Under the pieces are notes generated by a model, which was not told the DNA's origin, made no database searches, and was given only the letters and a program-made list of their open reading frames with translations. A program made the translations under genes and the position numbers. This document shows positions 23,933-32,061 of a stretch of 64,000 nucleotides of DNA, piece by piece. Every line of letters starts with the position of its first letter. Within the stretch, counting starts at the first letter, position 1. The stretch comes from Methylobacterium sp. SyP6R (lineage in GTDB: Bacteria > Pseudomonadota > Alphaproteobacteria > Rhizobiales > Beijerinckiaceae), in contig NZ_JAAQRC020000001.1 of assembly GCF_019216885.1 (NCBI RefSeq), positions 1,426,001 to 1,490,000 of the forward strand. The letters run 5' to 3'.

Positions 23933-24445
23933 GTGTTCTCTGCCATCTCTGCACCTCTCACGCTCAACCACGACGGTCGCACCTACCCGGACTTCACCGT
24001 CCCGATGCTGCGCGAGGCCGGCGTGCCGGACGATGTCGTTCTCGTCGGTGTCAAGGCTCGCCTGACGGTGGCGATCGACGAGCGCGCGGAGAGCTTGCGC
24101 CGTTCCGTCCTGTCTCCGGGGGTCGGTCAGGCGCTCGAATACCAGGAGGCCCAGACCCAGGCCGCAGCGGCCCTCGAGGGGGAGGCGTCGGCCGCGACGG
24201 CCGGGCGGTACCCGATGCTCGCCGCCACGGTGGGGATCGACATCGACCCGGAGACGGGGGCGCCGGCAACGGATATCCTCGGCGTCGCCCGCAGCGTCCA
24301 GGCGGCGCGCGACATCTGGCTGGCGATCGGTGCCGCGATCCGCGGGACGCGGCTCGGCGCCAAGGCGGCGGTCGAGGCCGCCTCTTCGATCGAGGGGGCC
24401 CAGGCCGCCTACGACGCCGTCGTCTGGCCGACCCTCCCGGACTGA
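23933..24445 (+). CDS. Putative tail fibre assembly or tip protein
   Basis: A 170-residue protein following the fibre gene. Its start is a GTG at 23933. It has a proline-rich beta start, then long Ala-rich helices (EYQEAQTQAAAALEGEASA, about 70-88; AKAAVEAASSIEGAQAAYDAV at the end). The layout resembles fibre chaperones (Tfa-type) or DUF4376-like fibre-linked proteins, but no diagnostic motif was found. Call rests on position. Confidence 0.55.
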   Translation: MFSAISAPLTLNHDGRTYPDFTVPMLREAGVPDDVVLVGVKARLTVAIDERAESLRRSVLSPGVGQALEYQEAQTQAAAALEGEASAATAGRYPMLAATVGIDIDPETGAPATDILGVARSVQAARDIWLAIGAAIRGTRLGAKAAVEAASSIEGAQAAYDAVVWPTLPD

Positions 24446-24448
24446 CCC

Positions 24449-24490
24449 TGCACGTCTTCAGGCTGATCTCGTTCCGGCCTGCCCCCTAGC
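24449..24490 (+). promoter_or_regulatory. Candidate late promoter/activator site (sheath operon)
   Basis: The motif TGCACGTCTTCAGGCTGAT begins 80 bp before the sheath ATG, in the gap after the fibre genes. It matches 16 of 19 bases with the 14592 motif. A CCTAGCGT element (24485-24492) lies downstream where a -10 box could be. Position marks the start of the sheath-tube-tape-measure block. Confidence 0.48.
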
Positions 24491-24528
24491 GTCCCCTCGA
24501 CCGTCGCGTCCGACCAAGGGGACCGCCC

Positions 24529-25809
24529 ATGCCCGCCACCACGCCCCATGTCGGCGTCAGAACGTTCCTCAACCGCACCGAGAAGGCGCCCTTCATCATC
24601 GCCGACATGGCGACGATCGGAGGGGCGTTCACGGCGACGGGCGTGAACCGCACCCTGTTCCCGCCCGACTATCCCGTCCTGTTCACCACCGACGACGCCG
24701 AGATGGTGGCGGGCGCCGGCACGTCGGGCACCCTGCGCAAGACCATCGACGCCTGCATCAATGCCGGCATCGTCGCGTCGATCCAGGCCGTGGTGCCGGA
24801 CATGACCGGGGCCACCACCCTCGAACAGCAGATGGCGAAGATCGTCGGCTCGCCATCCGCGCGCACCGGCCTCTACGCCCTGCTGTCGGGCCAGGGGGAG
24901 ACCGGCGTCGAGGCAGACCTGATCATCGCCCCAGACTACACGATGCAGCGGCTCGGCAGCGCCGCGAACCCGGCCGCCACCGCGATCGACGCGATCTGCG
25001 AGCGGCTGCCGACCGCCATGGGGGTGTGCCTCACGCCGTCCTCCACCAAGGAGGCAGCGGCCGAGTGGGCGGCCGACTTCGCCACCTCCCTCAACATCAT
25101 CGCTGTCGGCCAGGCGGCGCGCGAGAGCGTGAACGGCGTGCCGATCGTGCGCGACAGCGCCCCCCACGTCGCCGCCCTGATCTCGAAGACCGACAAGGCC
25201 CGCGGCGGGCCGTACTACAACCCGGGCAACCAGGCGCTCGGCGGCATCCTCGGTCCCGACCGGGCGGTGTCGTTCTCGATCTCCGACCCCGATTGCGAGG
25301 CCAACTACCTGATCCAGCGCGGCGTCAACTCGATCGTCCAGATCGAGAAGAACCGCACCTCGCGGGCGAGCAATAGCCCCCAGGGCAAGACCTTCTGGGG
25401 CTTCTTCAACACGTCCAACGACCCGCTGTGGCGGGCGATCAACGTGGTGCGCACCCGCAAGGCTGTGCGCGAGGTGATCCCGCGCACCCTGGTCAAGTAT
25501 GTCGGCCAGAACCTCGGCACGCATGTCGGCGTGATCCTGCTCCAGAGCCTCGACGACTTCCTGTCCGAGCTGAAAGGGCTCCCCGAGCCGGCGATCCTCG
25601 GCGGCGAGGTGCGTTGGGAACGCAACCTCAACACCAACGCCGTGCTCCGGACCGGTGGTTTCGCCGTGACCCTCAACTTCGAGGAAGCGCCGCCGATCAC
25701 CGACATCCAGGTCTACACGGGCCGCTACGAAGCCGCCTTCAACATCCTGGCCGACGAGATCCAGCAGGCGATGAGCCAGTACGGCGTGAGCGGCCAGCTC
25801 GCCGCCTGA
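24529..25809 (+). CDS. Contractile tail sheath protein (P2 FI-like)
   Basis: The 426-residue protein matches the P2-type sheath family: the N-terminal HVGVRTFLNRTEKAP, the middle DLIIAPDYTMQRLG and SAPHVAALISKTDKARGG, and the C-terminal GKTFWGFFNTSNDPLWRAIN, then the conserved NTNAVLRTGGFAV. Sheath subunits wrap the tube and contract on infection. It follows the third candidate late promoter and an AAGGGG ribosome site, and is followed by the tube gene. Confidence 0.92.
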   Translation: MPATTPHVGVRTFLNRTEKAPFIIADMATIGGAFTATGVNRTLFPPDYPVLFTTDDAEMVAGAGTSGTLRKTIDACINAGIVASIQAVVPDMTGATTLEQQMAKIVGSPSARTGLYALLSGQGETGVEADLIIAPDYTMQRLGSAANPAATAIDAICERLPTAMGVCLTPSSTKEAAAEWAADFATSLNIIAVGQAARESVNGVPIVRDSAPHVAALISKTDKARGGPYYNPGNQALGGILGPDRAVSFSISDPDCEANYLIQRGVNSIVQIEKNRTSRASNSPQGKTFWGFFNTSNDPLWRAINVVRTRKAVREVIPRTLVKYVGQNLGTHVGVILLQSLDDFLSELKGLPEPAILGGEVRWERNLNTNAVLRTGGFAVTLNFEEAPPITDIQVYTGRYEAAFNILADEIQQAMSQYGVSGQLAA

Positions 25810-25874
25810 AGGCGAGCAGGGATTGAGGGCCCGACTACCTGAGAGGTGCCGCAGGGCGGCGAAAGGAGCGTCCG

Positions 25875-26405
25875 ATGGACAACGTGGTCCGCGGTGGAAA
25901 CTGGTACTTCGACGTCATCAACACCTGGCGCGTCCTCGACGAGGTCGAGCTGCCCGAGATCGCGCATGCCGAAGACGACTTCACGCCCGGCGGGCACATG
26001 ATGGCGGTCAAGTGGCAGGAGGAGGTCAAGGCCCTGGAGGCCAAGATCAAGCTCAAGACCGCCGATCCGGAGGTGCAGGGGATGGTGGGCCGGCTGCCCG
26101 GCAACTACATCACCGCCACCTACTACGAGAACCTGCTGTCGTTCCGCACCGGCGCCAACCGCGGCCGGGTCATCACCCTGAAGGGGCTGATCCTCGTCTC
26201 GAAGCAGGCGGCGGTGAAGGGCCACAAGGCGGCCGGGCGCGAGTACACCTTCAGCGACATCGTCTATTACCAGGACATCGTCGACGGACGGGCGATCCAC
26301 CGCCTCGACTTCTTCGCCGGCCCGGGCGCGACGCTCATCAACGGGGTCAATCCCTACCAGCAGATGGCGACGAACCTCGCCATCTCCGGAGGGACGATGC
26401 TGTGA
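25875..26405 (+). CDS. Tail tube protein (P2 FII-like)
   Basis: The 176-residue protein fits the major tail tube family: an N-terminal strand then the stretch LPEIAHAEDDFTPGGHMMAVK, the repeated small-residue strand pattern and YYQDIVDGRAIHRLDFFAGP near 135-155. It is the next gene after the sheath, as in P2. A GAAAGGAGCG ribosome site precedes the ATG. Its stop overlaps the GTG of the tail chaperone gene. Confidence 0.9.
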   Translation: MDNVVRGGNWYFDVINTWRVLDEVELPEIAHAEDDFTPGGHMMAVKWQEEVKALEAKIKLKTADPEVQGMVGRLPGNYITATYYENLLSFRTGANRGRVITLKGLILVSKQAAVKGHKAAGREYTFSDIVYYQDIVDGRAIHRLDFFAGPGATLINGVNPYQQMATNLAISGGTML

Positions 26406-26902
26406 GCGAGCCGAACCACCGCCCCGACCGTCCCCTGGAGCTTTACCCGGAGGCCGAGATGCCGGCCCTGCCGCCGGAAGGCGCACCGGGCGAGGCGCCG
26501 GCCCCCGCCGCCCCGGCGCCGGTCGCCCCGCCGGCATCGCGCCCCGAGGCCGCCGTGCTCGACTTCCTCGACCCGGCGGCGATCCGGACCGACATTCCGC
26601 TGGACTATCCGTTCCGCCACGAGGGCCGCGAGGTCCGCAGCATCACGGTCCGGCGGCTCACCACGGCGGAAGTCGGCGCGGTGATCGAGGCGATCCCGGA
26701 GGGTGCGAACTACGACCTCTACGACTTCGTCGCGGCGATGTCCGGCCTGCCGGCTCCGGTCCTGCGCGGGCTGATCGACGACGACGGGGCGGAGGTTCTG
26801 GCGAAGGCGCGCCCTTTCTTGCCCCGCGCCGTCGCGGCGATCTTCTACAGCCCGACTTCCGGGAGTGGCGGGCGCTCGCCGTCGCCGCCGCCCGCGGCCT
26901 GA
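26402..26902 (+). CDS. Tail assembly chaperone (gpE-like, upstream frame)
   Basis: A 166-residue protein: 55 disordered Pro/Ala residues, then a chaperone core (about 60-140) with PLDYPFRHEGREV, ITVRRLTTAEVGAV and the downstream helix. In P2 and Mu this protein helps tape-measure folding. The GTG start overlaps the tube stop by 4 bp. A C_CCT_TTC slippery heptamer at 26812-26818 sits in frame near the end, and the -1 frame stays open to 27063. Confidence 0.78.
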   Translation: MSEPNHRPDRPLELYPEAEMPALPPEGAPGEAPAPAAPAPVAPPASRPEAAVLDFLDPAAIRTDIPLDYPFRHEGREVRSITVRRLTTAEVGAVIEAIPEGANYDLYDFVAAMSGLPAPVLRGLIDDDGAEVLAKARPFLPRAVAAIFYSPTSGSGGRSPSPPPAA

Positions 26903-27063
26903 ACGAGCCGTATTCCCGCATCCTGGCGATGCCCTGGGACGAAGTCGTGCTGGCGCACGCCGAGGCGCAGGCGATCGAGGCCGAGAGCGGTGTGGCACCC
27001 CAGCTCGCCATTCTGCTGGCCGACCATCTCGCCGCCATCCTGGGCGCCCTGACCGGGGAGTGA
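26812..27063 (+). CDS. -1 frameshift extension of tail chaperone (E' / gpGT-like)
   Basis: If ribosomes slip back one base at the heptamer C_CCT_TTC (26812-26818), translation goes into the frame that reads LAPRRRGDLLQPDFREWRAL and ends at the TGA at 27061, 1 bp before the tape-measure ATG. The extension (about 80 codons) is helical and acidic and has no start codon of its own with a ribosome site. The slip signal, length and position match E/E' of P2 and G/GT of lambda. Confidence 0.75.
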   Translation, partial: PFLAPRRRGDLLQPDFREWRALAVAAARGLNEPYSRILAMPWDEVVLAHAEAQAIEAESGVAPQLAILLADHLAAILGALTGE

Positions 27064-27064
27064 C

Positions 27065-30000
27065 ATGGCCAACCTCGACGTCGCCCTCCGGCTCCGGCTG
27101 ATCAACGGCCTCAAGGCGCCGGCCGGCGAGGCGAAGCGCGACCTCGACGCGCTCCGCGGCGCGGCCCAGCGCCTCAACGGCGTGCGGGCTGGCGGGCTTG
27201 CCGCCGATCTCGGCCGGGTGGCGACTTCGGCCGGCCGGGCCGACGACGCCCTGCGCCGGACCGCGGCGAGCCGCACCGGCCTGGCGGCCACCGGCACCGC
27301 CGCGGCCCGTCTCGGTGCCGACCTCGGCGCCGTCGCCGGCCGGGCCGGCCAGGCCGATGCCGCGATGAAGCGGCTCGGCGCCGAGCGCTCCGGCCTCGTG
27401 GCCGTGGGGGCCGCCTCCGCCCGCCTCGGGGCCAATCTGTCGGGCCTTGCCGGCAACGCCGTCCACACTGATGCGACACTGCGCCGGCTCGGCGCTGACC
27501 GCACCGGGCTTGCCGCGACCGGTTCCGCCGCCGCCCGCCTCGGCGCCGACCTGTCCCGCCTGAGCGGCGCGGCGAGCCGCACCGACGCCGCCCTGCGCCG
27601 CCTCGGCACCGAGCGGAACGGGCTCGCCGCCGGCAGCGCCGCAACCTCCCGCCTCGGCAACGACCTGCGCATGCTGGAGCGGGCCGCCTTGCGGGCCGAT
27701 GGTGCGCTCGATCGCATCGGCGCCGCCCGCACCGGTCTCACCGCCACCGGCAGCGCTACGGCGCGCCTGGGTGACCAGCTCGCGGGAGCGGCCCGCAATG
27801 CCGGCCGGCTCGCCGATAACCTGACCCGCGCGACCTCGGTGGTGCCCCGCATCCGCGCGCCGCAGGTCGAGGCCCCGGCGCCCGGGCCGTGGGGCCCGCG
27901 GCCGAGCGGCCCCGCTCCAGTCCGCCAGCGCCCGGTCCGGCCCGCGACGCGCCCGCATGCCCCGCTCGCCCCGGAGGATGAGCAGCGCGTCCGGGCTGCC
28001 ACTGGTGCCGAGGGCGGTACGATCCTGGCGCTGGGCAACAAGGCCGTCGCGGCGGCCGGTGGGATCTACGCCGCGCGCGCGGCGGTGCGCGCCACGGTGG
28101 GCGAAGCGATCAGCTTCGAGAAGGCGTGGGCGGAGGTCGTCAAGAAGGTCAACGACGCGCCGAACCCGGAGGCATTGCAGCAGCTCCAGCGCACGGTCGC
28201 GAAGACGGCGATCGATCTCGGCCTGCCGCGCAACGGGCTCGCCGAGATGACAGCGGAGGCAGGTGCGGCCGGCATCAAGTTCCAGGATCTGGAGCGCTAC
28301 GTGCGCCTGGCTGCGAAGGCCTCGGTCGGCTGGGACATGGCGCCTCGCGAAGCGGCGCAGAACCTGGCGGAGATCAAGTCGGCGGGTCAGCTCACGATCG
28401 CCGAGATGGAAACGCTCGGCGACAAGATCAACGCGCTCGGCGACAACTCGGCCGCCAAGGAACGCGACATCGTCGAGATGTTCCAGCGCGCGGCGGAGGG
28501 CGCGCGTCTGGCCGGCTCCAGCATGGACACGACGCTTGCGGCGCTGACGGCACTCAAGAGCGGCGGCATGCAGCCCGAGGTCGCGGCTCGGTTCTATCAG
28601 GCGTTCACATCGAAGCTGCGCACGGCCGGCGGCGAGGGCAAGGCGGCCGAGAAGGTTAATGACGCGCTCAAGGAACTCGGCCTGAACGGCAAGAAGATCG
28701 CGCAGGACATGGCGCGCGACGCCGACACGACCATCACCCAGATCTTGGAGCGCATCGGCAAGCATGCCGACCCCGTGAAGGTCGCCAAGGGCCTGATGGG
28801 CGAGGAATGGTGGGACGAACTGGCGAAGTTCACCGGCGGCTCCCTTGCTGAGTTCAAGAAGCAGCGCGACTTCCTGCGCGATCCGGCGAACTTCAAGGGC
28901 TCGCTGACCAAGAACCTCGACACGCAGCTTTCGACCACCGCGAACCATTTGGAGCGGCTGAAGGCCCTGACCGGCGACGTCGGTGATCGATTGGGGCGGT
29001 GGGCGCTGCCGGGGATCAATCGAGCGATCCAGGGCGCCATCCAGCAGATGGACGAGCTTGATCGACGGCGAGCGCTGGCGGACGCTGAAATGCGGGCTCG
29101 TGGCGAGGACCCGAAGCAGGGCGATCCCATCGGCCGAGCGACTACGGCCGCGATGAAGGCCGGTGCTTGGGCAAAGGACAAGTTCCTCGACCATCTCGTT
29201 GCCCCGTTGCCAACCCAGGATCCGTCTCGCGCACTCGTCCAGCGAAGGTTCCAGGAGGCGGAGGACGAAAAGGAGCTGGCCAAAAAGAACCGCGCGGAGG
29301 CCGACAAGCTTGAGGAGCGCGCCAAGGGCACGAAGGACAAGGTAGCCCGCAAGACCCTGCTGGAGCAGGCGCAGCGAGAGCGCGAGAGCGCCGCGCGCCG
29401 GGACGCGAAGGCCGCCGAGGGTATGCGCGGCGTCGGCCCGGCCGGCGCTCGCGATATGACCGACGTGGAGTTCGGCGAGGCCGCCGCCCGCGCGTCGATC
29501 GAAACCAAGCGGCGGATCGCGCTCCTGGAACGCGGCCTCGGCGCCGGCAACCAGCCCAACGTGCGCATCCCGGATACCGGCGTCATCATGAGCCGCCAGG
29601 CTGCGGAGGCCGAGCTGCTGGCCCTGCGCAAGCGGTTCGAGGCGCTGGGCGGACCGCCGGCCGAGCCGCAGGCTCCGGCCCAGGCTCCTGTCGCACCGGT
29701 GATGACCGTGCCGCTGCCGCCGGCCCGGCCGGGCCCGCCCGCCCCGGCGACGCCGCTCCCGCCCGCTCGCCCGGCCTCCCTGACGCCGCCGCCTGCGCCG
29801 GTGCGGCCCGACGCGACCGTGCAGCCGGCGCCGACGATCCAGCCGCAGCCCACGATCCAGCCGGCTCCGGTCGCGCCGCAGGAGCCGCAGGAGGCGCGGC
29901 CCGCCCCGGTGGTCGGGCCGGCCGGCGAGGTGGCGGGCACCGTCGCCGCGCTCCAGCAGCGCATCGGTATCCTGGAGCGCGCATTGGCGGGCGGCGGCCA

Positions 30001-31414
30001 GGCCAACGTGCGCATCCCCGACACCGGCATCATCACCGCCCGGCGCGGCGTCGAGGCCGAGATCGCCGACCTGCGCCGCCGCGTCGGGAGCCAGCGGCCG
30101 GCGCCGGCTGCGCCCGTCCCAGAGCAGCCTGCCGCCCCGGTCCCGGCGCCTCCTGCATCAGTGCCGCCGGCCCCAGCTCCAGCGCCCGCAGTCGCGCCGG
30201 TGCAGGCCCGGCCGGCCATGGCACCTGCACCCGGGGGCGAGGTGGCAGGCAGCGTCGCCGCGCTCCAGCAGCGCATCGGTGTCCTGGAGCGCGCATTGGC
30301 GGGCGGCGGCCAGGCCAACGTGCGCATCCCCGACACTGGCATCATTACCGCCCGGCGCGGCGTCGAGGCCGAGATCGCCGACCTGCGTCGCCGCGTCGAG
30401 AGCCCGCGGCCGGCGCCGGCTGCGCCCGTCCCAGAGCAGCCTGCCGCCCCGGTCCCGGCGCCTCCTGCATCAGTGCCGCCGGCCCCAGCTCCAGCGCCCG
30501 CAGTCGCGCCGGTGCAGGCCCGGCCGGCCATGGCACCTGCACCCGGGGGCGAGGCGGCAGGCACCGTCGCCGCGCTCCAGCAGCGCATCGGTGTCCTGGA
30601 ACGCGCATTGGCGGGCGGCGGCCAGGCCAACGTGCGCATCCCCGACACCGGCATCATCACCGCCCGGCGCGGCGTCGAGGCCGAGATCGCCGACCTGCGC
30701 CGCCGCGTCGAGAGCCAGCGGCCGGCGCCAGCCGCCCCGGTTCCGGAACGGCCGGCTGCGACGGCTCAGGCTCCAGCACCTGTGCCTCAACCGCCGCGCC
30801 CGGCCTCCGCTCCGCAGCCGGTGCCCCCCATTCCGGCCGTGCCGCCGATCGACATCAAGCTCAAGTTCGACCCGCAGCCGGCCCTGGACGGCATCCGCGC
30901 CGCCGAGGACGGCGCCAAGCGGCTCAAGACCACGATGGGCCAGGATCTCTCAGGGCCGGCCCGGGAGAGCATGCAGGGCTACACCGCCGCCATCCAGGCC
31001 GGCACCGACCAGGCCATCGCCGCCGCGATTGCCGCCGCGGCGCGGATCAGGGCCGCCCTGTCGTTCACCGCCACGCCGACGATCGCCCCGCGCCTCGTCA
31101 TGCCGCCCGGCGGCGCGGCGACGCCGGCCGCAGCGCGCGCCGGCCGCGCGCCGGGCCGGCCTGCGGCAACGACGCCGGTCCGCTCCGCGCCGGCCATCCC
31201 AGCAGCTCCGGCGGCCCCGGCCGGGAACGCGCCGCGCCTGCAATCCGCCTCCCTGCGCCGGGGCGGCGGAGGCGTGACCATCAACGGACCGATCCACGTC
31301 CACGGCGTGCAGAACGTGGCGAGCCTGCACCGCCAGATCTCCCGTGCCGCCGACCGGCGCGCCCGCGACGCCCGCGACGGCGCCCTGCACGATACCGGTG
31401 TCGAGAGCGCATGA
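27065..31414 (+). CDS. Tail tape measure protein
   Basis: This 1449-residue protein sets tail length. The N-terminal part (about 30-255) has five copies of an Ala-rich near-40-residue repeat (RTGLAATGTAAARLGADL-type). Next comes the usual tape-measure core at about 345-640 with AAEGARLAGSSMDTTLAALT and LKSGGMQPEVAARFYQAF. The C-terminal third is Pro/Ala-rich with three 104-residue repeats and closes with a beta end (GGGVTINGPIHVHGVQNV). Probable hydrophobic helix at about 315-345. It starts 1 bp after the frameshift stop. Confidence 0.93.
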   Translation: MANLDVALRLRLINGLKAPAGEAKRDLDALRGAAQRLNGVRAGGLAADLGRVATSAGRADDALRRTAASRTGLAATGTAAARLGADLGAVAGRAGQADAAMKRLGAERSGLVAVGAASARLGANLSGLAGNAVHTDATLRRLGADRTGLAATGSAAARLGADLSRLSGAASRTDAALRRLGTERNGLAAGSAATSRLGNDLRMLERAALRADGALDRIGAARTGLTATGSATARLGDQLAGAARNAGRLADNLTRATSVVPRIRAPQVEAPAPGPWGPRPSGPAPVRQRPVRPATRPHAPLAPEDEQRVRAATGAEGGTILALGNKAVAAAGGIYAARAAVRATVGEAISFEKAWAEVVKKVNDAPNPEALQQLQRTVAKTAIDLGLPRNGLAEMTAEAGAAGIKFQDLERYVRLAAKASVGWDMAPREAAQNLAEIKSAGQLTIAEMETLGDKINALGDNSAAKERDIVEMFQRAAEGARLAGSSMDTTLAALTALKSGGMQPEVAARFYQAFTSKLRTAGGEGKAAEKVNDALKELGLNGKKIAQDMARDADTTITQILERIGKHADPVKVAKGLMGEEWWDELAKFTGGSLAEFKKQRDFLRDPANFKGSLTKNLDTQLSTTANHLERLKALTGDVGDRLGRWALPGINRAIQGAIQQMDELDRRRALADAEMRARGEDPKQGDPIGRATTAAMKAGAWAKDKFLDHLVAPLPTQDPSRALVQRRFQEAEDEKELAKKNRAEADKLEERAKGTKDKVARKTLLEQAQRERESAARRDAKAAEGMRGVGPAGARDMTDVEFGEAAARASIETKRRIALLERGLGAGNQPNVRIPDTGVIMSRQAAEAELLALRKRFEALGGPPAEPQAPAQAPVAPVMTVPLPPARPGPPAPATPLPPARPASLTPPPAPVRPDATVQPAPTIQPQPTIQPAPVAPQEPQEARPAPVVGPAGEVAGTVAALQQRIGILERALAGGGQANVRIPDTGIITARRGVEAEIADLRRRVGSQRPAPAAPVPEQPAAPVPAPPASVPPAPAPAPAVAPVQARPAMAPAPGGEVAGSVAALQQRIGVLERALAGGGQANVRIPDTGIITARRGVEAEIADLRRRVESPRPAPAAPVPEQPAAPVPAPPASVPPAPAPAPAVAPVQARPAMAPAPGGEAAGTVAALQQRIGVLERALAGGGQANVRIPDTGIITARRGVEAEIADLRRRVESQRPAPAAPVPERPAATAQAPAPVPQPPRPASAPQPVPPIPAVPPIDIKLKFDPQPALDGIRAAEDGAKRLKTTMGQDLSGPARESMQGYTAAIQAGTDQAIAAAIAAAARIRAALSFTATPTIAPRLVMPPGGAATPAAARAGRAPGRPAATTPVRSAPAIPAAPAAPAGNAPRLQSASLRRGGGGVTINGPIHVHGVQNVASLHRQISRAADRRARDARDGALHDTGVESA
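29927..30726 (+). repeat. 312-bp coding tandem repeat in tape measure gene
   Basis: Copies begin at 29927, 30239 and 30551 with exact 312-bp spacing (104 codons). Copies two and three are almost identical over long stretches, including the Pro/Ala linker; copy three breaks off inside the linker, and a diverged precursor copy lies at about 29504-29640. Each unit holds AALQQRIGVLERALAGGG and RIPDTGIITARRGVEAEIA. Confidence 0.9.
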
Positions 31415-31424
31415 GGTCCGCCCC

Positions 31425-31838
31425 ATGAGCCATCCCCTCTGCTGCATCGGCAGCGCCGTGCTGGAGGTCATCGGCCTCAACCCGCGCCGCTTCGACTACC
31501 GGTCCGAGGCCCATTGGGCGGAGCAGGCGGTGTTCGACGACGAACCATTCTACCAGCCGACCGGCCTCGGCGCCCGGGTGCTGACCTTGCACCTCGCGGC
31601 CCGGCCGCACGTCATGGGGGGCTTGGGCGCCTACGCCGCCCTGAAACGCCACCACGAGGCGCAGGACGTGGTCCCGTACATCCGCCTCATGGCCGGCAAC
31701 ATCGGCGAGGTGGTGGGCGACGTCGCCGTTCGCCGCCTCGGCCATGGGGAAGAGAAGATCGCCCCGGACGGCGTCGGCTACCGGCACGAATTCGACGTCG
31801 AGCTCCTGGTGGTCGGCCGCCGGGCGGGAGGGTTTTGA
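31425..31838 (+). CDS. Tail protein U (P2 gpU-like)
   Basis: The 137-residue protein fits the phage P2 GpU family: the N-terminal IGSAVLEVIGLNPRRFDY, and the conserved QPTGLGARVLTLHLAARPHV at about 45-64. GpU caps or terminates the tail in P2. It uses the ATG at 31425 just after the tape-measure stop and is followed 2 bp later by gpX. Confidence 0.87.
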   Translation: MSHPLCCIGSAVLEVIGLNPRRFDYRSEAHWAEQAVFDDEPFYQPTGLGARVLTLHLAARPHVMGGLGAYAALKRHHEAQDVVPYIRLMAGNIGEVVGDVAVRRLGHGEEKIAPDGVGYRHEFDVELLVVGRRAGGF

Positions 31839-31840
31839 GG

Positions 31841-32059
31841 ATGGCGCGCGAGACGACGACCGCGGACGAGGACCGCATCGACGTGGTGGCGAAGGGGGTG
31901 GTCGGCCGGGAGCGCGACGGTGGCCTTGAAGCCCTGTTGAAGGCCAATCGCGGGCTCGCCGCCAAAGGCCTGTTCGTGCCGGCCGGCACGCGCCTGGTCG
32001 TGCCCGATCCCGTGTCGGCGAGCCCGGTTCTGCCCAGCATCAACCCGTGGGGTGATTGA
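31841..32059 (+). CDS. Tail protein X (P2 gpX-like, LysM-type)
   Basis: A 72-residue protein with the P2 gpX pattern: RIDVVAKGVVGRERDGGLEALLKANRGLA (quoted in part), then FVPAGTRLVVPDP. This is a small LysM-like fold thought to bind peptidoglycan or the tail end. It starts 2 bp after gpU and its stop overlaps a possible TTG start of gpD. Order U-X-D is as in P2. Confidence 0.85.
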   Translation: MARETTTADEDRIDVVAKGVVGRERDGGLEALLKANRGLAAKGLFVPAGTRLVVPDPVSASPVLPSINPWGD

Positions 32060-32061
32060 GC

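Noticed and set aside
26354..29194. Minus-strand open frame of 946 codons opposite the tail chaperone and tape measure
   Set aside because: Composition (Arg/Ala/Gly) and lack of any domain mark it as a shadow; the plus-strand genes have known families.
28597..30660. Second long minus-strand frame with repeats opposite the tape measure
   Set aside because: Its repeats only mirror the 312-bp coding repeats of the plus strand.
29927..30726. Regularly spaced repeats considered as a CRISPR array
   Set aside because: Units are 312 bp, contiguous and in frame inside the tape measure gene; there are no short repeats with unique spacers.
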